Assembly: GCF_016741875.1 (NCBI RefSeq)
Contig: NZ_JAERRF010000018.1
Location: 1 to 64,000, forward strand
Direction of reading: 5' to 3'
Length of the DNA: 64,000 bases
Origin: Streptomyces coffeae
GTDB lineage: Bacteria > Actinomycetota > Actinomycetes > Streptomycetales > Streptomycetaceae
Part shown: piece after piece, positions 53,251 through 60,906 of the stretch
Position numbering within the stretch: position 1 is the stretch's first letter
How the letters are laid out: each line of letters begins with the position of its first letter
The notes under the pieces: model-generated
Told to the model about the DNA's origin: nothing
The model's database searches: none
What the model saw: only the letters and a program-made list of their open reading frames with translations
Made by a program: the position numbers and the translations under genes

Positions 53251-53416
53251 GTGCGCATTTGTAGCAGCCTTCGCCGACACCCGAAGCCCTGGGTGTACGG
53301 AGGCAATCAGGGCCATCTACCCTTGTGCGACGGGGGATTGAGGCCGTGAAGGAACCGCTGCCGTCGAAGACATCGGCCCGACTCGGTCGAGCAACGCACC
53401 CGCGACTCTACGGGTA

Positions 53417-54229
53417 TCAGACTGCTGAGGAGCGTTCCGCCGCGTGCTCAAGGGGGCGGCGTCCCCATGCGGCGATGGTGATCTGTGGGATGTCGATGAA
53501 CGCTGAGTCCTCCAGCAGGTCTGAGAACGCGGTCAGGTCCGTTTCGGTGATGAGGCCATCAGTGATGAGCGCCGGGGCTGCCTGCGTGATGAGAGGAAGC
53601 CAGCGGTCCTTGTCGAGGCCGCCCATGCAGCCGAGATTCCCGGAATAGGACACTTCGCTCAGCCCACAGCGGGCGAGGTGGGCGGGAAGGCCACGTGCCC
53701 ACGTCATATCGGCCCCCTGCTCACTGTATTTGCGCTGATAGGCGGCCAGGAGTCGCTGGACCAGAGGGAAGGGCGAGGTCTCGGCCGGTAGGTGATAGGG
53801 CTCTTCGACGACGAGCCGGCCGCCGGGCGAGAGCCAGCCGGCGGCCCGCCTGATCACTTCGTCCCGCGTGGCCAGGTGACAGAACAGGTAGCGGGCGTGG
53901 ATGAGGTCGAAGCTGCCCGGTGCGTAGTCCTCTTCGGAGATGTCGGCTTCCTGGACGCGGAGATTGGCGGCTCGACCGACATCCAGGTGGCGGGTGTCGA
54001 TGTCCGCGGCGACGACGTGGCCGTCCGGGCAACGCTCGGCAAGCCAGTAGGCGATGGAACCGGCACCCGCGCCCAGTTCCAGGCAGTTCCAGGAGGCTTC
54101 GATGCCAAGGTCTTCGATGAGGCCGATGGTGAAAGCGTCCACGTTGCGTTGGATGGACGCCAGACGAGCACGCTCAAGCGCGGCGTCCTCTCCCAATTGG
54201 CCAGTAGTAGCGGGTGGTTTGATGGTCAT
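53417..54229 (-). CDS. SAM-dependent methyltransferase
   Basis: 270 aa, class I Rossmann fold: motif I CLELGAGAGSIAYWLA near 50, GHVVAADIDTRHLD, DLIHARYLFCHLA, and GGRLVVEEPYHLP as motif III. The target could be a small molecule; the C-terminal half (DMTWARGLPAHLARCGLSEV) fits ubiquinone or polyketide-type methylases. Start ATG at 54229 with GAGATG upstream. No clear operon partner. Confidence 0.88.
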   Translation of the reverse strand: MTIKPPATTGQLGEDAALERARLASIQRNVDAFTIGLIEDLGIEASWNCLELGAGAGSIAYWLAERCPDGHVVAADIDTRHLDVGRAANLRVQEADISEEDYAPGSFDLIHARYLFCHLATRDEVIRRAAGWLSPGGRLVVEEPYHLPAETSPFPLVQRLLAAYQRKYSEQGADMTWARGLPAHLARCGLSEVSYSGNLGCMGGLDKDRWLPLITQAAPALITDGLITETDLTAFSDLLEDSAFIDIPQITIAAWGRRPLEHAAERSSAV

Positions 54230-54356
54230 GAGGTCATCTCTGTTCTGTCGTGGCCGGGGATGGTGTTCGCGCTACACCCGCGGCGCCGGTTGTGGTGTGG
54301 CTATATGGCTGAAGCGACGTGGAAGGGGCCACACCGCGCGGGAAAGGCGACGAGCT

Positions 54357-54611
54357 TCAGCGTGCGTACAGTTCCACGGACCGCCCGTCTGGATCTTGTA
54401 CGACATGACGTCCGGGGGCCAGCCGCGGGCTCAGAGTCCGGCCATCCAGGGTGAAGCCCAGACGCAGGCTGGAGGCGGGCCGCTTGGCCGTGGCCGGGTA
54501 GAGCTCCATCACCGTGCGGTCCGGGAGAGTGGCGGCGTAGTGGACCGGGCCGTCCCCGTGCTGCTCCTGGACGAAGGACAGCCCCAGGTCCGTGCAGAAC
54601 GCGCGGCGCGG
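54357..54611 (-). pseudogene. Truncated VOC/glyoxalase-family gene
   Basis: The frame contains TDLGLSFVQEQHGDGPVHYA, ATLPDRTVMELYPA, then jumps to LRLGFTLDGRTLSPRLAPGR and HVVQDPDGRSVELYAR. It fits a VOC fold but lacks the first strand and part of the middle (about 30 residues). The start is unclear. The gene is probably inactive. Its 5' end meets another truncated gene head to head (see 54644). Confidence 0.55.
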
Positions 54612-54643
54612 ATTGGTAAGGCCGTGCGCCCTGCCGCTCGGCA

Positions 54644-54865
54644 TTCTCGTGGCGAGCGCCCGAACAGGAGCACTTCGTCGACTGGATCTACGTCAGCACC
54701 TACAGGAGCCTGTCGGCATGTCAGGCCGACAGGAGAAACTCCGCGTATGAGGACTGGGACTGCAAGCGGGGGGCCAGCGGTAAGTGGCAACTCTGGGTGC
54801 TGGTCCGCCCGGCAGTCCGTGACGGTGCGTGCTCCTATCCCGGGGGCACGCACCGTCCACCGTGA
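54644..54865 (+). pseudogene. 5'-truncated small secreted-protein gene
   Basis: An open frame without start codon reads EQEHFVDWIYVSTYRSLSAC, QADRRNSAYEDWDCKRGASG, KWQLWVLV, ending at TGA 54863. Paired Cys and Trp spacing looks like the tail of a small secreted actinobacterial protein. No signal peptide or start remains. It is the reciprocal partner of the truncated VOC gene, suggesting a deletion between them. Confidence 0.45.
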
Positions 54866-54986
54866 CGCCCTCGGCAGACTCTTCGCGGAGTGTGTGACCG
54901 CTTCGCCAGGTCGTCCCAGCTCGGCAACGAGAGGTAGCCTGCCCTGGCCCATCACCGCGTCTTTCCGCACTGGAGGGTGACCCAGC

Positions 54987-55748
54987 ATGCCCCTTCCGAA
55001 CCTCCTCGCGGTTTTCGCGCACCCGGACGACGAGTCTCTGACGGCGGGAGGTGTGCTCGCTCGCCACGCGGCCCTGGGAGGTCGAACCGCGGTCGTCACG
55101 GCGACCTGGGCTGAAGACACCCAGCGCGCTGAGGAGTTGGCGGATGCCCTCCGCATCCTCGGCGCCGGCGAGCCGCGGATGCTCGGCTATGCCGATGCTC
55201 GTGTACCGCAGTCGGCTCCGGGCAGTGCCCGGTTCTGCGATGCGCCGCTTGATGAGGCGGTGCGAGCGCTCGTCACGCACATCCGGGAGTTTCGCCCGGA
55301 CATCATCGTCACTCATGACGCCCATGGCGGGCTGACCGGCCATCCCGACCATGTCCACACCCACCGGGTGGCCACCCTCGCGGTCCAGGCCGCCGCGTGG
55401 GACCAGCTCTACCCGGATACCGGTACCTCCTGGCAGCCGAGCGCCCTCTACCTCGCCACGCACCCGGACACCGCGGCTCGGGAGCTGGGTGGTCCCCTGC
55501 TCCGGGAAGGCAGGGCGCTGTACAGCGTCCCGGACGACTGGATCACCACAACTGTGGATGTGGGCCCGTGGCTTGAGCAGAAGGTGGGCGCCGTGCTGGC
55601 CCACCGCTCCGAAGTGGAGCGGGGAGCCCTGCCGGGCCGGATAGCCGGGCTCCCCGCCACCGACCGGGTGAGGCTGCTGTCCACGGAGTGGTACATCCGC
55701 CGCAGCCTCGTCTCCACCGCGGCAGCTCAGACGGAACTGACCTCCTGA
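54987..55748 (+). CDS. PIG-L/LmbE family deacetylase
   Basis: 253 aa. Zinc site motifs: AHPDDESLTAGGVLARHAAL near 11-30 and HGGLTGHPDHVHTHR near 112-126 supply His/Asp ligands. The family removes acetyl from GlcNAc-type substrates (MshB in mycothiol synthesis, Mca amidase) or antibiotic intermediates. Here there is no mycothiol gene nearby, so the substrate is unclear. Start ATG at 54987 with GGAGG 12 bases upstream. Confidence 0.9.
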   Translation: MPLPNLLAVFAHPDDESLTAGGVLARHAALGGRTAVVTATWAEDTQRAEELADALRILGAGEPRMLGYADARVPQSAPGSARFCDAPLDEAVRALVTHIREFRPDIIVTHDAHGGLTGHPDHVHTHRVATLAVQAAAWDQLYPDTGTSWQPSALYLATHPDTAARELGGPLLREGRALYSVPDDWITTTVDVGPWLEQKVGAVLAHRSEVERGALPGRIAGLPATDRVRLLSTEWYIRRSLVSTAAAQTELTS

Positions 55749-55771
55749 ACTCCTGCCGGGCGGGTGACCTT

Positions 55772-56245
55772 TCAGGGCGTGCGGCCCGTGTCGGGGCGTG
55801 CGATCGCGTCCGTCAGCCGTTCGAGGCGCGTGGCGAAGGCGGCGGCCTCGCCCGGGGGCCAGGTGGACAGCTCCTCGGCCACGAAGGATTCCATCGCGCC
55901 GCGCAGAGCCAGGACCGCCTGCTCACCGTCCTCGGTCAGGGCCAGTTGCGTGGCGCGGGCGTCGGAGGGGTCGGGGCGGCGGACGATCAGCCCGGCCTCC
56001 TGTAGGCGGGTCGCATAGCGGGTGGTGACGGTGCGGTCCATGCCGATCGCCTCGGCGAGCCTGGTGGCGGTCACGGGTCCGCAGCGGGCGAGCCCGGAAA
56101 GCACCGGGTAGGTCGTGGCGTCCACACCCTCGACTCCCGAGGTCAGCTTGTCGTAGAGCCCGGCACGGGTGGCACGTTGGGCCAGGGCTCCGATGGCTGC
56201 GGCCACGCGGGCGGCGGAGGTGTTGTCAGGGCTCGGTTCGCTCAC
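55772..56245 (-). CDS. MarR-family transcriptional regulator
   Basis: 157 aa winged-helix repressor: LARCGPVTATRLAEAIGMDR (recognition helix), TVTTRYATRLQEAGLIVRRP and wing DPSDARATQLALTEDGEQAV. The frame opens to 56308 but through the palindromes, so I choose GTG at 56245 (VSEPSPDNT). GGAGG abuts that GTG directly, so the exact start is unsure. It is divergent from the small gene at 56337; two palindromes in the gap are the likely operator. Confidence 0.85.
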   Translation of the reverse strand: MSEPSPDNTSAARVAAAIGALAQRATRAGLYDKLTSGVEGVDATTYPVLSGLARCGPVTATRLAEAIGMDRTVTTRYATRLQEAGLIVRRPDPSDARATQLALTEDGEQAVLALRGAMESFVAEELSTWPPGEAAAFATRLERLTDAIARPDTGRTP

Positions 56246-56256
56246 CCTCCGATGAT

Positions 56257-56310
56257 ACGTGCAAAAAACACGGAGCACTGCTACAGTAAATGTACGTGCA
56301 AAAAGCACGT
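56257..56310. promoter_or_regulatory. Two-site palindromic operator for MarR regulator
   Basis: ACGTGC-AAAAA-GCACGT (56294-56310) is perfect. An imperfect copy, ACGTGCAAAAAACACGG, lies at 56257-56273, 37 bp away. Both sit between the divergent MarR gene and the small gene, where autoregulation is expected. Confidence 0.85.
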
Positions 56311-56336
56311 GCTTTCAACACATAGGGAGAACTGTC

Positions 56337-56609
56337 ATGTCGCACCAGACCGCCGTACGGCCCGAAGACGTCCTGCCCGCCGGAGCCGACACGACCGCGA
56401 TCAACGGACAGACTGTGCGTAAGGGTTCGGTGGCCGCGTTCGTCGCCAACGCCATCCAGCTCGACGGCCTCACCGAGGGCACCCCCGAGTACACGACCCT
56501 CATCACACAGATGCAGGAACTCGCCCCGGTCCTGCGCACGATCGGCCTCCTCGACGTTTTCGAGCCCCGATCCCCCGAGGTGAGGCGGATCTTCGCCGAC
56601 GCCGCCTGA
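56337..56609 (+). CDS. Small hypothetical protein under MarR control
   Basis: 90 aa, soluble, no signal or membrane helix. Sequence begins MSHQTAVRPEDVLPAGADTT and contains VAAFVANAIQLDGLTEGTPE. ATG at 56337 has GGGAGA upstream. Located just beyond the MarR operator and divergent from the regulator gene, so it is the likely regulated gene. Function unknown. Confidence 0.7.
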   Translation: MSHQTAVRPEDVLPAGADTTAINGQTVRKGSVAAFVANAIQLDGLTEGTPEYTTLITQMQELAPVLRTIGLLDVFEPRSPEVRRIFADAA

Positions 56610-56684
56610 CGCGGAGCGAACGGGCACCGGTGGTGCACACGGGAATATCCGGTTCTGGCCGTCGGGAGCAGCGATAGCACCTGC

Positions 56685-56831
56685 GTGCCCGGCGGCCAGA
56701 AGCCACCCAAGGGATACACCCGTTACCCCTCGGGCAAGGTTCCCGAGCATGTCGGCGACACGTGGGACACGTACGGGGACACCCACACCGTCGACGAGAA
56801 CGGCGAGATCATCAAGATTCATGACCGGTGA
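56685..56831 (+). pseudogene. Possible short gene or remnant
   Basis: Short frame VPGGQKPPKGYTRYPSGKVP, EHVGDTWDTYGDTHTVDENG, then EIIKIHDR and stop. The composition is protein-like, unlike shadow frames here, but it has no good ribosome site and only 48 codons. It could be the end of a lost larger gene. Confidence 0.3.
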
Positions 56832-56926
56832 CCTCGGCCGGCCGGGCAGAGGCGCAGGGGCTGTGGGGCACATGGGCTCGACACGGCTTGCCCCTCACGT
56901 GGCGTGAGGCCCTACGGTCCCGAGTC

Positions 56927-57814
56927 ATGAAAATCGTTGTTCACGACACCGCGTCCGCCATGCTCGAACTCCTGCGGCGACCGCCGGCCGAGCGGCCCGA
57001 CGCCCTCCGGGACATGCTCGGCCCGCTCCAGAGTGTGATGCCGGCCGTGGGAAACATGGATCTGGTCCAGATGCACCAGATGGGCAGTGGCTTCCGACTC
57101 GACCGTGAGGACCCGCGGTACCTGCCCGCGCTGCGCCGGATGCAGGACGAGGGGGTGTGGAACCGGATCGAGGACTCCCTCGCCGCCGCGTGGAAGCGGA
57201 TCAGCGGGGCGGTGCCCGGCATCAAGCATGCGGAGACCGTGCACGTCGTCACGGTGCTCGGCGATCCCGACGACGACCATCTGACGGTACGCAGCGCCGG
57301 TTACTTCGGTATGGGCGGTATCCCCGGCGCGATCCATCTGACGATGTGGCCCACCGACACAAGCCTCGCAAAGATCGGCCACGCCGCCGCACACGAGCTC
57401 CACCACAACGTGCGCTATGCGAATGTGGTCTGGAATCCGACGACCGTCACGGTCGGCGAACATGTCGTCGCGGAGGGACTGGCCGAGGCGTTCGTCCGCG
57501 AGTTGGCCGGTGAGCAGGCCATGGGCCCATGGTCGCAGGCACTGACCGGCGCCGAGCTGGACAGCGCCTACGAAAGGATCACCGCCGATATCGATGTGGC
57601 AGGGATGCAGAACCTGACCGCGTACGTCCTCGGCGACGGGACCGCGCAGCGCATGGGGCAACAGCCCGTGGGGCTGCCGGACTTCGCTGGGTACGCGGCC
57701 GGACTGCGGATCGTGGACGCCCACCTGGCAGCTTCCGGTCTGACCGCGGCCCAGAGCACCGCCCTGCCCGCGCGCGAGATCCTCGTCAACGCGGGGGTGC
57801 CGACCAGCGCCTGA
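56927..57814 (+). CDS. DUF2268-type putative zinc protease
   Basis: 295 aa. The HExxH motif lies in AAHELHHNVRYAN near 165, and a Glu further on in VAEGLAEAFVREL could be the third ligand, as in zincin metalloproteases of the DUF2268 family. The middle (IHLTMWPTDTSLAKIGHAA) matches the same family. ATG at 56927 (MKIVVHDTASAMLELLRR) is preferred over the longer frame from 56828. No signal peptide, so probably cytoplasmic. Substrate unknown. Confidence 0.82.
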   Translation: MKIVVHDTASAMLELLRRPPAERPDALRDMLGPLQSVMPAVGNMDLVQMHQMGSGFRLDREDPRYLPALRRMQDEGVWNRIEDSLAAAWKRISGAVPGIKHAETVHVVTVLGDPDDDHLTVRSAGYFGMGGIPGAIHLTMWPTDTSLAKIGHAAAHELHHNVRYANVVWNPTTVTVGEHVVAEGLAEAFVRELAGEQAMGPWSQALTGAELDSAYERITADIDVAGMQNLTAYVLGDGTAQRMGQQPVGLPDFAGYAAGLRIVDAHLAASGLTAAQSTALPAREILVNAGVPTSA

Positions 57815-57844
57815 CGGTCGCTGTGCGATCGGGCAGAACGGCCG

Positions 57845-57945
57845 CTACGGGATGGGGGTCCCCACTCGCAGGCGGCTTCCGTCGGGGTCGCGGAGTTCGA
57901 CCTCGCGTGCCCACGGAGCGGTGGTCACGGGCACGGCGAACTCGG
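57845..57945 (-). pseudogene. VOC/glyoxalase-family gene, 3' fragment
   Basis: Minus frame: EFAVPVTTAPWAREVELRDP then DGSRLRVGTPIP and stop at 57845. This is the final strand pair of a VOC-fold enzyme. Everything before it is replaced by the transposase fragment on the other strand, so the gene was cut by the insertion. Confidence 0.6.
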
Positions 57946-57956
57946 TGGCGCGGGAG

Positions 57957-58492
57957 GGCGCGATCTCCTCCACGCTGCTGCTGCGCCGGCTGCGTGCGGG
58001 CTCCAACAAGAACGCCACGTACACCGCCTTTCGCGAGGTCGGCCGCGTCATCCGCACCGTGCAACTTCTGCGGTATCTGACGGACGCGCCGCTGCGCCGG
58101 CGGGTGACCGCCGCGACCAACAAGGTCGAGTCGTTCAACCGGTTCTCCCAGTGGGTCGGCTTCGGCAACGGCGGCGTGATCGCCGACAACGACCCCGTCG
58201 AGCAGGAGAAGACCGCGAAGTTCAACGCGCTGCTGTCCAATGCGGTGATCTTCCATAACGCGCTCGACATCGCCGAGATCGTGCGCCAGCTGCAGGCCGA
58301 GGGGATGGACATCGCCCCGGAGGACCTGGCACAGGTCTCGCCGTACCTGACCGAGCACATCCGGCGCTTCGGCGAGTACTCCACCCACGAGCTCGGCGAC
58401 GAGCCCGACGCGTACGACCCGCGCCTGGACGCGACTTCACCCCTCTGCGCGGCGACGAGCCAGCGACCGAGGGTTTCTCGCAGGCCGCGTGA
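57957..58492 (+). pseudogene. Tn3-family transposase (TnpA), C-terminal fragment with frameshift
   Basis: About 175 codons of the DDE-type Tn3 TnpA catalytic end: LRAGSNKNATYTAFREVGRV, NKVESFNRFSQWVGFGNGG (with the catalytic Glu), NAVIFHNALDIAEIVRQLQA and LAQVSPYLTEHIRRFGEYST. Near 58430 the frame shifts; in the other frame the natural end DFTPLRGDEPATEGFSQAA stops at 58490-58492. The N-terminal 800 or so residues are missing. It is a dead remnant that interrupts a VOC gene. Confidence 0.85.
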
Positions 58493-58550
58493 GCCCGTGT
58501 CCCGAGTCGGCGGCCGTCACATCACCGCTCCACCTGGTCGGGCGTGACCT

Positions 58551-58904
58551 TCACGTCTCCGTGGGCTCCTGATCGTTGTGTTCTTGCTCCTGCGCCCAGG
58601 CGATCGCCCATTCGTCGAGCGGACGAAGGGCATCACGGAGTGCTGTCCCCAGCCGAGTGAGCTCGTAGCCATCGGCCGAGGGCGCGATGATCCCGCTCGA
58701 TGCGAGTTCGCGGAGCCGCTGGTAGAGGACGCTGGATGACAGCCCTTCGCACCGTGCCAGCAGCGCGCGGGCACCGAGCGGACCCGCACGCAGCTCCCAG
58801 AGAATTCGCAGCGCCCACCGACGGCCGAACAGGTCCATCGCGGCCATGAGGGGACGGCCGGTCGTCGATCCACGAACCGGTGTTCCTGGGCGCGGCGTCG
58901 GCAT
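58551..58904 (-). CDS. HxlR-family transcriptional regulator
   Basis: 117 aa winged helix: LFGRRWALRILWELRAGPLG, CEGLSSSVLYQRLRELASSG (recognition helix) and wing ADGYELTRLGTAL. One Cys (in ARCEGLSSS), so no obvious redox pair. Start ATG at 58904 with AAGGAGG upstream. Divergent from the truncated decarboxylase and EthD genes; two identical-core palindromes lie between. Confidence 0.88.
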   Translation of the reverse strand: MPTPRPGTPVRGSTTGRPLMAAMDLFGRRWALRILWELRAGPLGARALLARCEGLSSSVLYQRLRELASSGIIAPSADGYELTRLGTALRDALRPLDEWAIAWAQEQEHNDQEPTET

Positions 58905-58916
58905 GACCCTCCTTGC

Positions 58917-58967
58917 GTTTCTTTATTCGAAACAATAGCATCCATCCGGTGTTTCTGATTTCGAAAC
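58917..58967. promoter_or_regulatory. Paired GTTTC-N7-GAAAC operators
   Basis: GTTTCTTTATTCGAAAC (58917-58933) and GTTTCTGATTTCGAAAC (58951-58967) are two 17-bp sites with perfect 5-bp arms, 34 bp apart (about three helical turns), between the divergent HxlR gene and the 58987 gene. This is a strong candidate for an HxlR-controlled operator. Confidence 0.85.
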
Positions 58968-58986
58968 GAACTCGACGGGAGAGCCG

Positions 58987-59190
58987 ATGTCGCGGATAGC
59001 CCTGCTGGAACCGCCGTGCACCGACCAGGCCGGCGCACTGCTCGCGCGCATGATGCCCGGGGACGCCCCGCCGATCGGGCTGTTCCGCATGTTCGCCAGA
59101 AACCTCCCGATGGCCGACGCCATGCACGGGTGGGGTCGCTACGAGTTGGGCAGCCGGCTGACGTCCCTGGACGGAGGTCGTCATGCATAG
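58987..59190 (+). pseudogene. Carboxymuconolactone decarboxylase-family gene, truncated
   Basis: 67 codons: IALLEPPCTDQAGALLARMM, PGDAPPIGLFRMFARNLPMA, DAMHGWGRYELGSRL, then the frame becomes unrelated and stops. Family members run to about 180 aa and carry a CxxH active site further on, which is missing. It keeps a good ribosome site (GGGAGAG). Probably an inactive leftover that still lies between the HxlR operator and EthD. Confidence 0.7.
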
Positions 59191-59494
59191 GTCGTTGGTC
59201 CTGTATTCCGAGCCCGCCGACCCTGACCACTTCCGCGACTACTACGTGAACAACCACCTTCCACTGGTCAAGAATTGGCCCGGCCCGCTTGCGTGGCGCT
59301 ACAGCTTCGACGTGGCGGCGACCGAGGGAGAAGCGCCGTATTTCGCGGTCTTCGAAGCCGACTTCGCTGACGCCGCCGCCATGGCCGCGGCGCGGGCGTC
59401 GCCGCATGGCCAGCGGGTGGCCGCCGATGTCGTCAACTACGCCACCGGCGGTTTGGTCGTCATCCACTATCCGGTGCAGGACGGCACCGGCTGA
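59183..59494 (+). CDS. EthD-family protein
   Basis: 103 aa alpha+beta barrel of the EthD type: LYSEPADPDHFRDYYVNNHL, PLVKNWPGPLAWRYSFD and VFEADFADAAAMAAARASPH. Such proteins are found in degradation and polyketide cyclase-like roles. ATG at 59183 has GGAGG five bases upstream, overlapping the end of the truncated decarboxylase. Probably under HxlR control. Confidence 0.85.
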   Translation: MHRSLVLYSEPADPDHFRDYYVNNHLPLVKNWPGPLAWRYSFDVAATEGEAPYFAVFEADFADAAAMAAARASPHGQRVAADVVNYATGGLVVIHYPVQDGTG

Positions 59495-59604
59495 GGCAGG
59501 CCGGTACGCTCTGGGACGCGTTCGGTCGGCCGCTTAAGGCCAGGTCCGGCTAGCGGCGGACGCCGTTGGCGGTTGCCGGTTCGTTGAGCGTCAAAGGTGG
59601 GCCG

Positions 59605-60474
59605 ATGTCCTGGCGTGATGTCACGATGGTTGATGCGTGCGTGCGACGCGACGGCCGGGGCGGTAGCCCCACGGCCGTCACCGACGACGACCCGGCGGCG
59701 ACGGACGCGGACCGGCGTGCGGTCGCCGCTGCGGCAGGCACCTCGCACGCGGCGTTCCTCGGCCCGGGGCGGGCGCCGGACGGTGGCTGGCCGGTCCGGT
59801 TCTTCACCGCCACCGCCGAACTGTCCGGGTGCGGGCACGGCACCGTTGCCGCGCAGGCCGTCCGGTTGACCCGCACCGCGCTGGGTGAGCTGAACGACCG
59901 CCAACACACCGGCGGGCGCACGTTCGACACCGTCGCGATCCGCCGCCCCGCCGGCATCGAGGTGTGGTTCGACCAGGGCCTCGTCGCGCTGCGTCACCCG
60001 GCACCGGACGAGCGCGCCGCAATCGTCGCCGCGCTCGGGCTCACCGCGGACGATCCGCATCCGACCGACGCGCCACGGATCGCCGCGCCCGGCGCACCAC
60101 GCATGCTGGTACCGGTCCACGACAGGTCGGCGCTGCTCCGAGTCCGCCCACACCTGGGCAGGCTGACAGCGGCGTGCCAGCGGTACGGGCTCCTCGGCTG
60201 TTTCGTGTACGTACCGCCGGTGGGCGGCCGACCGGGTGCGGCGCGGATGTTCGCGCCGGCGATCGGTGTCGACGAGGACGTCGCCAACGCCAACAGCACC
60301 GGCTGCCTGGCCGCCCACCTGCTCGACACGACAGGGGCGCAGACGGTCGCGATCGAGATGGAGCAGGGCGACACCCTCGGTCGACCGGCCAGCGTGCTCG
60401 CTTCGGCCCGACGCGGGCCGGCGGGCATCACGACCCGGGTCGGCGGGTTAGCGGTGGTCCGCGACGGACACTGA
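59605..60474 (+). CDS. PhzF-family isomerase-like protein
   Basis: 289 aa. PhzF fold (two similar halves): VDACVRRDGRGGSPTAVTDD near the start, RFFTATAELSGCGHGTVAAQ with the GHG motif, and NANSTGCLAAHLL in the second half. The family includes isomerases such as PhzF in phenazine synthesis, though no other phenazine gene is here. ATG at 59605 has AAGGTGGG upstream. Codon 282 is TTA (60448-60450). Function unknown. Confidence 0.85.
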   Translation: MSWRDVTMVDACVRRDGRGGSPTAVTDDDPAATDADRRAVAAAAGTSHAAFLGPGRAPDGGWPVRFFTATAELSGCGHGTVAAQAVRLTRTALGELNDRQHTGGRTFDTVAIRRPAGIEVWFDQGLVALRHPAPDERAAIVAALGLTADDPHPTDAPRIAAPGAPRMLVPVHDRSALLRVRPHLGRLTAACQRYGLLGCFVYVPPVGGRPGAARMFAPAIGVDEDVANANSTGCLAAHLLDTTGAQTVAIEMEQGDTLGRPASVLASARRGPAGITTRVGGLAVVRDGH

Positions 60475-60776
60475 GGCGACGACTAGACCGTCCTCTTCTG
60501 CGATCCGCGCATGGGGCTGGGGCTGTCCGCTGCGGTCAAGCGTTGGCACCCGGTGGCGGCCGCAGCCCCGACCGACGCACCGAGCCAGGGCCGGTCGAGA
60601 CGATGACCGGCTCGCCGGAAGGGCGGCGGCCCGAACAAGAACGAAAAGGAGACGACAAGTAGGTACGAGTCGCACCAGTACGACGTGATCGGCCATCAAC
60701 CCCGAGCCCCTGCCACAGATGTCGCCAGACTTGGCCGAGCTCTTCGAGGACGGACACTGATGTACGAGGTCCGCGA

Positions 60777-60897
60777 CTCTCACAAATGACCATCTGTGAA
60801 AGTTCTGCGAGAGGCCGGTTCGTGATCACGTTCCCGCAGGTCGCCATTGGCAGAAAACCTCTCAAAACTCCGGTGTTCTGCAAGGCAGTTCTGAGAG
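60777..60897. repeat. Two res-like inverted repeats upstream of recombinase
   Basis: Site 1 (60777-60813): CTCTC...GAGAG ends with inner TCACA/TGTGA. Site 2 (60859-60897): CTCTCAAAACT against AGTTCTGAGAG, one mismatch. Both sit just before the recombinase start, the usual layout of Tn3-type res sites bound by a resolvase. The rest of the gap 60475-60906 holds no gene I can support. Confidence 0.7.
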
Positions 60898-60906
60898 ACT
60901 TCCCGC

